Below the pieces are notes generated by a model. The model worked only from the letters and a program-made list of their open reading frames with translations. It did no database searches and was not told the DNA's origin. A stretch of 27,004 bases of DNA from Rhodospirillaceae bacterium UBA1479 (GTDB lineage: Bacteria; Pseudomonadota; Alphaproteobacteria; Rhodospirillales; Casp-alpha2), in contig DCRZ01000011.1 in NCBI GenBank assembly GCA_002325375.1, positions 1 through 27,004 of the forward strand, given 5' to 3'. Shown here piece after piece: positions 17,147 to 26,200 of the stretch (its first letter is position 1; each line of letters starts with the position of its first letter). The position numbers and the translations under genes are program-made.

Positions 17147-17183
17147 GAAAAGAGGCCGGACGCATGACGCGCCCGGCCTTTTC
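17147..17183. terminator. bidirectional rho-independent terminator
   Basis: Stem AGGCCGG (17153-17159) pairs with CCGGCCT (17173-17179), extended inside by CGC/GCG with one A-C mismatch and a five-base loop. It is followed by TTTT on the plus strand, and its left flank AAGAAAAGA supplies a T-rich tail on the minus strand. It lies between the convergent HD-GYP-like and adhesin genes and could end both transcripts. Confidence 0.8.
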
Positions 17184-17209
17184 AGTTACCTGATCTAAGA
17201 GGGGTGTGG

Positions 17210-20200
17210 TCAGGTGTCGTCGATGTTCACGGTGAACCCATCGTCGCTCTGCGTTACGGAATAGCCTTCCGACGCATCGCCGTCGCCGTTGCGATCAAGG
17301 TCGTCGAACTTCACGCCTTCCAGGGTCACGGACATATCGTCCTTGCCCGCGAAGGAGATGACCGCGTCGCCGTCCTCGTTCTCCGAGAAGATCATATCGT
17401 TCATGTCGAACTGCTCGCCTTGGAACTCGAGCGTATCCTGCAGCATGATGTCTTCGATGATGTCGTGGCCGCTATCGGCATCGAAGATGAAGGTGTCGTT
17501 GCCCGAGCCGCCGTTCAGCACGTCATTCCCGGCGCCGCCGAACAGAGTATCGTTGCCCGAGCCGCCTGCCAGGAAGTCGTCGCCGAGACCGCCGAACAAC
17601 TGGTCGTGGCCGTCCCCGCCTTCGATCTGGTCATTGCCGGAACCGCCGTACAGCAGGTCGTTTCCGTCATTGCCTTCGATCTCGTCGTCGCCGGAACCGC
17701 CATGGACCGTGTCATGGCCCGAGCCGCCCTCGATCTCGTCATCGCCGGAACCGCCGTAGAGCAGATCGTTGCCGTCGTTGCCTTCGATCTCGTCGTTGCC
17801 GGCGCCGCCATAGACCGTGTCATGACCCGAGCCGCCTTCGATCTCGTCGTTACCGGAACCGCCGTACAGCAGATCGTTGCCGTCGTTGCCTTCGATCTCG
17901 TCGTTGCCGGAACCGCCGTAGACCGTGTCATGGCCTGTGCCGCCTTCGATGTCATCGTTGCCCGCGCCGCCATACAGCAGGTCGTTGCCGTGACCGCCCT
18001 CGATCTCATCGTTACCGGAACCGCCCTGAATCTCGTCGTCGCCGGTGCCGCCTTCGATTTCGTCACTGCCGGAACCACCGACCAGAAGATCATTGCCGTC
18101 TCCACCGTCGAGCTCGTCATTACCCGAGCCGCCGAAGAACGTGTCGTTGCCCCAGCTGCCGGTCAGTTCATCGTTGCCGGCACCGCCATACAGCGTATCG
18201 CCGCCGCCGCCGGTGTTGAGATCATCGTTCTTCGTGCTGCCGGCGTAGGTCTGAGCCTGATAGTTGCCGGTCCAGTCGTCGCTCGACGTATCGCCACCGA
18301 CCATTTCGTCGTTGTTGTTGTCCTCGCCGTCCATGTCCAGACCGTCGAAATCTTCCTCGACGGGCTCCGGTTCCGGCTCGGGCGCAACAACCGCCGCCGC
18401 CGCAACCACAACCGCGGCCGAGGTGGCCATGGAGTTGTTGGACTGTTCCGTCGCCGTCGCCGTGAAGGTCAGATCAAAGGCTTCGACTTCGTCTTCGAAA
18501 GGCACCGAAAGGCTCAAGCCCTCCAGGTCGCCGCCGGACACCGTCCAGGTGCCGTCGCCGTTGTCCGTGCCGGCGGACAGGCTGGCCCCTTCGGGCACGC
18601 CGCCGATGGTGATGGACAGGTCTTCCGATCCGTCGGTATCGGCAAGGCCGGCGACGATGTCGATGGGGTATTCGGCCACATCGGGCATTCCGCTCGGCGT
18701 TTCGAAGCTGATCGAGTTGATCAGGTAATCGTCGTCGTTGCCCGGAGCGGTGAACACGATCTGATCAAAGGTGCCGCCGTCGGTGGTGCTGAGGGTGACC
18801 GGATCGTCGATGTTATCCGTCACGCCATTGACCGTTCCGGAACCAACCTCGACACCGTCGCGGAACAGCTTATAGCCCGCCTGTTCACCGGAGTGCATCC
18901 AGGCAAAGGCCACATCAACCGAAGACACGTCGTCGTCGAAGGTGACGATCAGTTCCTCGGACACGCCATGTTGGTTGTCATAGCCCAGTTCGCTGTTGTC
19001 GCCCGACGCATTGCCGGCGACGCCGAAGCCGAGGGGCGAGCCGTTGGTCGACACGTTGTCGGCCGACGCTTCGGATAGGGTTCCGTTCGAGTTGATGGTC
19101 CGCGCCGCGATGGAGAACCCGGCGTCGCTTTCACCGAAGTTGGCGGAGCTGATGGTCACCGTTTCGGCGACACCTTCCGTACCCTCGGTGATGACCGGTG
19201 TGCCGATCGTCACGCTGGTGATCGTCGGCACGTCGGCCAGGGCCGACACATCGATGTCGATCGTCGACGTGGTGGTCGTCGTGGCGCCGCCGTTGGCTTC
19301 CGTCGAGGTCGCAGAGACCGTCAGTTCGATATCGGCATCCGAATTCGTCGGCGGGGTCAGGCTCAGGTCGTTCGGCACCACGCCGTCCGCGAAGGTGATT
19401 TCGCCATTCTCGACGGTGAGGACCGTATCGCCCGACTTCAGCACGGCGCCATCCGGAATGCCCGACAGCGTCACGCTGAGGGTTTCCGAGCCATCTGTAT
19501 CCGTCAGAGCGGCAGCAATGTTGAGCGCCACCGCGACGTCTTCCGTGGTCGGCGCCTGTTCCGTCACCGTCAGGGTCGGGGCTTCCGCCTCGTCGTCGTT
19601 GTTGATCTCGACGTTCAGCGTGGTGGACTGGGTCTCGGACGCACCGTCGCTTTCCGTGACCGTGGTTTCCACACCGATCTGGAAGCTTTCCAGGGGCTCG
19701 GCCGCGGCCGGAGTCCCTTCAACCTTCAGATTGTCCATCTTGTACTTTTCGTCGTCACCGGTGGTTCGGACTTCCATCTTGATGATCAGTTCATCGCCCT
19801 GGGGAATGTTGTCCAGGGTGAAGGTCGTCCAGTCCTCCACGTCGCCGTTCTCGGTCATCAGTTCGTGTTCGACACCGTCGACCACGGCGATGACCTTGAA
19901 GTAATCGGCATGAGACCCACTGGAGTCCAGATCACCGTAACCCTTCAGATTGAAGGAGAAGGACACGTCTTCCTGACCCGAGATGTCGATGGCCGCGGTG
20001 GTGAAGGTCGAGATGTCGCCACCCGACGGGTTCTGGAACTCGAACCGGTCGTTGTCCGCCGCCGTGCGGTCGTCGTTCCCCCAAGAACCGCCCGTGGAGG
20101 AGAATCCGTTGTCGCCCCCGGCAGCCGTCTGGCCGTCGAACGTATCGTTGAAGTTCTGGGAATAGAGGGTTGCCGGCTCACCGCCGCCCTCGCCTTCGAC

Positions 20201-23200
20201 CGTTTCCGGCAGGCTGATGGTCAGGCCATCCAGATCGTCACTGGACAGCGTCCAGTTGCCCGACCCCTCGTCGAAGGTGCCGTGGTTGAGCGTCGCACCC
20301 TCAGGAATGCCCGTCAGGGTCACGCTGACCGTTTCCGAACCGTCCAGATCCGTCAGACCGACATCAATGCTGAGCGGGAGTTCCGTGCCCGCCTCGCCGG
20401 TGGCGTCATGAGCCGCCACAGTGAAGTCGTCGACCACGCCGGTCACGTCCACGTCGATGGTCGCCGTGGTGGTCGAGGTGTCGCCGCCGTTTTCTTCCGT
20501 CGAGATCGCCGACACCGTCAGCTGGAAGTCCTCGTTGGAATTGGCCGGCGGTTGGATCGTCAGGCCCTGCGGAATGATGCCGTCGGCGAAGGTGATCTCA
20601 CCGTTGGCGACCGCCAGGGTCTGCCCGCCCGACTGCAGCACGGCGCCATCCGGAATGCCCGACAGCGTCACGCTGAGGGTTTCCGAGCCATCCGTGTCGG
20701 TCAGGGCCGCCGTGATATCCAGCGGAATGGCCGTATCTTCATCACCGGTCACATCGGAGACCGTCAGGGTCGGGGCTTCCGCCTCGTCGTCGTTGTTGAT
20801 CTCGACGTTCAGCGTGGTGGACTGGGTCTCGGACGCGCCGTCGCTTTCCGTGACCGTGGTTTCCACGCCGATCTGGAAGCTTTCCAGCGGTTCGGCCGCG
20901 GCCGGCGTGCCGACCACGGAGACGTTGTCCATCGAGAAATATTCATCGCTCGAGGTCGTCTTCGCTTCCATCCGGATGATCAGTTCGTTGCCCGCTGGGA
21001 TATCGGAGATTTCGAAATGTCCGTTGGCGAAATTGCCGTCCTTAACCAAAACTTCGTGTTCGACCCCGTCGACCACGGCGATGACCGTGAAGAAGTCGTG
21101 GTAGGAGCCGCTTTCTTCCAAGTCCCCATGCGCCTGCAGGTTAAACGAGAAGGTAACGTCTTCCTGGCCCGAGATGTCGATTGGCGCACTGTTCCACTGG
21201 TTGACGTCACTGTCGTCATAAGCATCGCTGGTAGATTGCCCGAAGTAATAAGCATCGCCGTAAACACCGTGGACGCCTTGAATGTCGGCGGCCGAACCGT
21301 CGGTGGTGAACCCGTTGGCGCCGTCGGCACTCTGCGAGTAATTGCTCAGGTCATTGAAGTTCTGGGAATAGAGGGAGACAGGCTCGCCACCGCCCTCACC
21401 TTCGACCGTTTCCGGCAGGCTGATGGTCAGGCCGTCCAGATCGTCGCCGGACAGGGTCCAATTGCCCGAACCTTCGTCGAAGGTGCCGTGGTTGAGCGTC
21501 GCGCCCTCAGGAATGCCCGTCAGGGTCACGCTGACCGTTTCGGATCCATCCAGGTCCGTCAGATCAACCGAGATGTCGAGCGGCAGGGCATCGCCGCCGG
21601 CACCGGCGGCATCGCTGGCCGCGACCGTGAAGTCGTCGACCACGCCCGTCACGTCCACGTCGATGGTCGCCGTGGTGGTCGCCGTGGCGCCACCGTTGGA
21701 TTCCGTCGAGGTCACGGAAACGGTGATCTCGAAATCCTCGTTGGAATTGGGCGCAGGGGTGACTTCCAGGTCGACCAGATCCGACAGTTCAACCGACCAA
21801 TCGCCGGTGACTTCGTCGAGGGTGCCGTGGTTCAAGGTGGCACCCGCCGGAATGCCCGACAGCGTGATCGAGGTGATTGCTTCCGATCCATCCAGGTCGG
21901 TCAGAGCCGCGGTGATGTCGAGCGCGATCGGCGTGTCTTCCGCACCCGCGGCGTCGGACACGGTCACCGTCGGCGCCGAGGCGTCGTCTTCCGCCGCGAC
22001 CGTCACCAACAGGTTGGCTTCGGTCGAGGAATAGCTGATCGCCCCCGTGTCGGGGTCCGTATCGGCGGCCGTGGCCGTGATTTCCAGATTGAAGTCCTCG
22101 ACCGGCGCCGCAGTGGTCGTAGAGGTCCCTTCGATCGACAAATTATCCATCTTGTAGACTTCGTCGCTGCCCGTGGTCCGCACTTCCATCTTGATGACGA
22201 GGGAGTCGCCCTGGGGAATATCGTCCAGCGTGATGGTCGACCAGTTATCCAGGTCGCCGTTGTGGGTCATCAGTTCATGTTCGACACCGTCGACCACGGC
22301 GATGACCTTGAAGTAATCGGCGGCGGACCCGCTGCTCTCCATGTCGCCGTAGCCCTTCAGGTTGAAGGAGAAGGACACGTCTTCCTGGCCCGAGATATCG
22401 ACCTCGGCACTCGACCAGGTCGAGATATCGCCGCCCGTCGGGTTCTGGAATTCGAACCGGTCGTTGTCGACGGCCGTGCGGTCGTCATTGCCCGAATAAC
22501 CACCGGTGGAGGAGAAGCCATTGTCGCCCCCGGCAGCAGTGGTGCCGTCAGACAGGCTGTTGAAGTTCTGCGAATAGAGCGTCGAGGTCGTGCTTTCACC
22601 GCTCGGCAGGGTCATGGTCAGATCCTGCAGATCGTCGCCGGACAGGGTCCAGGACCCGTCGCTGTTCTTTTCGCCGCCGCTCAGCGTCACGCCTTCCGGG
22701 ATGCCCGAGATGGTGACAGTCAGTTCTTCCGAACCGTCCAGATCACCCAGCTGCGCGGAAATGTCGAGCGGCACGGTGGTGGCGCCTTCGTCAATCACCG
22801 CATCGGAGACATCGAGGGCCACCGTATCGGCGACCGCCGCCACGGCGACGTTGATCGTGCCCGTGGTGGTCGAGGTATCGCCGCCGTTTTCTTCCGTCGA
22901 GGTCGCGGAGACCGTGATGTCGAAGTCGGCACCTGAGTTGGCCGGCGGTTGGATCGTCAGATTTTCAGGCACCACGCCATCGGCGAAGGTGATGGACCCA
23001 TTATCGACCGTCAGGATGGTGTCGCCCGACTTAAGAACCGCACCGTCGGGAATACCCGACAGGGTCACGGTCAAGGATTCCGAGTCGTCCGTATCGGTCA
23101 GGGCCGCAGCGATATCGAGCGGGATGATCCCGTCTTCGAGACCCGCCGCGTCGGAAACGGTCAGCGTCGGGTCAGAAGCCTCGTTGTCGAACACCGGCAC

Positions 23201-26200
23201 ATCCACGCCGACACTGGTCGACACGGTGGCCGTGTCGCCGTCGGCTTCCGTCGCCGTCGCCGTGACATGCAGGTTGAAATCTTCCGAGCCCGCGGGCACC
23301 GTCAGGGTGATGCCCTGAAGCTGCGTGCTGGTCAGATCGACACCGCTGGTCGGGCTGGTGATCGTGAATTCGGTTCCGTCCGCAAGGGTCACAACTGAGC
23401 CGGCAGGCATGCCGCTGAGCGTCGCCGAAAGGGTTTCGGAGCCGTCCGTGTCGGTCAGCAGGGCATTGACGTTCAGCGGGTATTCCACGAATTCCTGACC
23501 GCCCGTACCCGGCTGGGTCGGGACCGTATCAACCTGGATATGAATATCGTTGAAGTCGTTGTCGCCACCGCCGACCAGGTCTTCCCAGCTCTGGTTGCCC
23601 GGCGCATTGGTGTCCTGGGTGTAGTCGAAGTTGCCTTCGTTGAGCGTCGGATCGTCGAACAGCACCGGATCGCCCTCACCGGACAGAACCTGACCGTTGG
23701 GACCGACCACATGCCAGTTGCCGTCCTGCCCCTGGGTAAAGGTGACATCCATGCCGTCGGACAGGTTGTTGTTCAGGTCATCGCCGTTGGGAATGACGAA
23801 GAAGCCGATATCTTCCGGGTCGACGCCGTCCAGGGTGAACGTATCGCCCACGCTGTCCTTCACGTCGGCCCAGATAATCTGGCCCGACTGCGGCGCGCCA
23901 TCCTCGCCGATGACATAATAGCCGTAGGTGTTGTGATAGCCGGCCTCGCCCTGGGCCGCGTTGGTGATCGTCACGCTGCCGGGAACTTCTTCCGAGCCGC
24001 CTACGGGCTCGCCCGCGCCCAGATCGACCGTCAAGGTCGGGGCATCAGCGACGCCGCTCACGGCGACGTTCAGGGTCGAGGAAACGGTCGACTGATCGCC
24101 CGTGGAGGATTCCGTCGATGTCGCCGAAACGGTCAGCGCAAAGTCCTCGTCGGAGTTGCCCGGCGCCTGAATGGTCAGGCTGTCGGGCACCACGCCGTCT
24201 TCGAAGGTGATCTCGCCGTTTTCGACCACCAGCACCGTGTCGCCGGACCGAAGCACCGCACCGTCGGGAATGCCCGACAGGGTGATGCTGAGGGATTCAG
24301 AGCCGTCCGTGTCGGTCAGGGCGGCGGAGATGTCCAGCGGAATCGGCAGGTCTTCCATGCCGGCCGCGTCAGTCAGGTTCAGGCTCGGGTCGGAGGCGAT
24401 ATCGTCCACGGTCACGCCGACCGAGGTCGAGATGCTTGCCGTATCGCCGTCATCTTCCGTCGAGGTCGCGGTGACGGACAGACCGAAGGATTCCGCCGTG
24501 CTCGGCACGGTCAGGGTCAGGTCCGCCAGATCGCTCGGGTCGAGCGTCCAGCTGCCGTCCTCGTTCGGCTGGCCGGCGGACAGGACCGCCCCCTCGGGCA
24601 AGCCCGAAACCGTGATCGACAGGGTTTCCGAGCCGTCGATGTCCTGCAACTCGGAAGTAATGTCCAGCGGATAGGTCACCACGGACTCGCCGCCGGTATC
24701 GTATTGCGGCAGCAGGTCGGCGTTGCCGCGATATTCGCCGTCACCGAAGGCGATGGCTTCCACGTTGTTGACGGTCAGCGTCTGACCCGTGTCCAGATCG
24801 ACGATCTGGGTATTGATCAGGCCGCTGGCGCTTTCCGTGTAGTTCCGGAATTCGAAGCGGTCGGAAGGCTTGCCGAGAATCAGAACGTCGTTCTGGCCGC
24901 TGCCGTTGACGTTCGTGTTGCCGCCGATGTTCCCGTTGATGACGACCGTATCGTTGCCTTCACTCATGTTGAAGTTGGTGCCGCCGGCCGTGTTGCCGTT
25001 GACGATCACGGTGTCGTTACCGGTCTTCATGATGAAGTTTTCGTTGCCATTCAGGTTACGGTTGACGACGAACATATCGTCACCTGTCGTCCCTTGATGG
25101 GTCTGCGCATTGTTGCCGGTCAGGTCGACGGCGCCGCTGGTATCGATGACGTACCCGCCGCCTTCACCGCCGCCCGTGGTGCCCGGGGTGCCGTCACCCA
25201 GGGTTACCGACAGGGTCGGCAGGTCGGCGACGCCCGTGACGTTGACGTTCAGCGCCGAGGACGTGGTCGATGTGGAGCCGTCCGATTCCGTCGAGGTCGC
25301 CGTCACCGTCAGGTTGAAGTCCTCGTTGGAGTCATCCGGGGGCGTGATGGTCAGGCCCGCCAGATCCGACGGATCGATGTCATAGCTGGTGTTGCCTTCC
25401 GACGCCGTGAACTCGGTGCCGTTGGCGAGCGTCAGGGTGGCCCCTTCGGGGATGTCGGAAATCGTCACGCTGAGAACTTCCGACGCGTCCGTCAGGGCGG
25501 CATTGATGCTCAATGCGATGGCCGAGTCTTCATCACCCGCCGCATTGTCGAGCACCAGGGTCGGCGCATCCGCGTCGGGATCGACATTGACGGTCATGGC
25601 CCCTTCAACCGAGCTGGTCGTCACTGCACCCGTGTCCGGGTCGGTATCCAGAGACGTCGCGACCACGTTCAGAGAGAAGTCCGCATCGGAATTTTCCGGC
25701 GGCGTGATGGTCAGGCCTTCAAGCTGATCACCGGCGAACAGGAAGGTGGTATTTTCCGGCGTCGCCGTGAAGGACGAGCCGTCTGCCAGGGTCAGCACCG
25801 CACCCGGAGGCACGTCGGAAATGGTGATGCTGAGAACTTCCGAGCCGTCGGTGTCGTTCAATCCAGCCGAGATGTTCAGCGGGATCGCCGAGTCTTCCGT
25901 GCCGGTGACGCTGCCGACAGTCAGGGTCGGCACATCGGCCACGGCATCGACACCCACGTTGATGGTGCCGGTCGCGGGATCGGACGTGCTGTTACCGTCT
26001 GTGGTGACGACGGAGACGTTCAGCGGGAAATCGGCGCCGCTGTTGGTCGGCGCCTTGATCTGCAGACCGGCAAGGTCGGCTTCGCTCAGCACCGCGACGC
26101 CGTCGGTCACGTTGATGGGGCCGTTGGCGTTGGACAGCACCGCACCCTGCGGAATGCCGGACAGGGTGATCTGCGCCGTTTCGCTTTCGTCCGCCTTGTC

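Larger units (their letters stand above)
19232..21631 (-). repeat. 1.2-kb tandem segmental duplication inside the adhesin gene
   Basis: Repeats 12-13 (21631-20426) and 14-15 (20425-19232) form two tandem copies of about 1.2 kb. Blocks of 100-150 bases are almost identical between them: for example the DNA from 20765 matches that from 19571 (ending ESFQIGVETTVTESDG and VEINNDDEAEAP), and the DNA around 21401 matches that around 20195. The inserted SQNFN module differs between the two copies much more than its flanks. Confidence 0.85.

Noticed and set aside
17483..18211. CRISPR-like array, because of regular short repeats
   Set aside because: The repeats are in-frame nonapeptide codons with no unique spacers; they encode an RTX beta-roll.
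17204..19078. Plus-strand open frame (about 624 codons) opposite the RTX region
   Set aside because: Antisense shadow of the RTX and repeat region; its repeated VVAGTA-like pattern is simply the reverse complement of the nonapeptide codons.
19865..22936. Long plus-strand open frame (about 1,023 codons) opposite the adhesin gene
   Set aside because: It is the antisense shadow of GC-rich, repetitive adhesin codons. Its translation is repetitive in step with the adhesin repeats, has no recognisable domain, and is rich in His/Arg/Gly/Val as expected from antisense of Asp/Thr/Ser/Ala codons.
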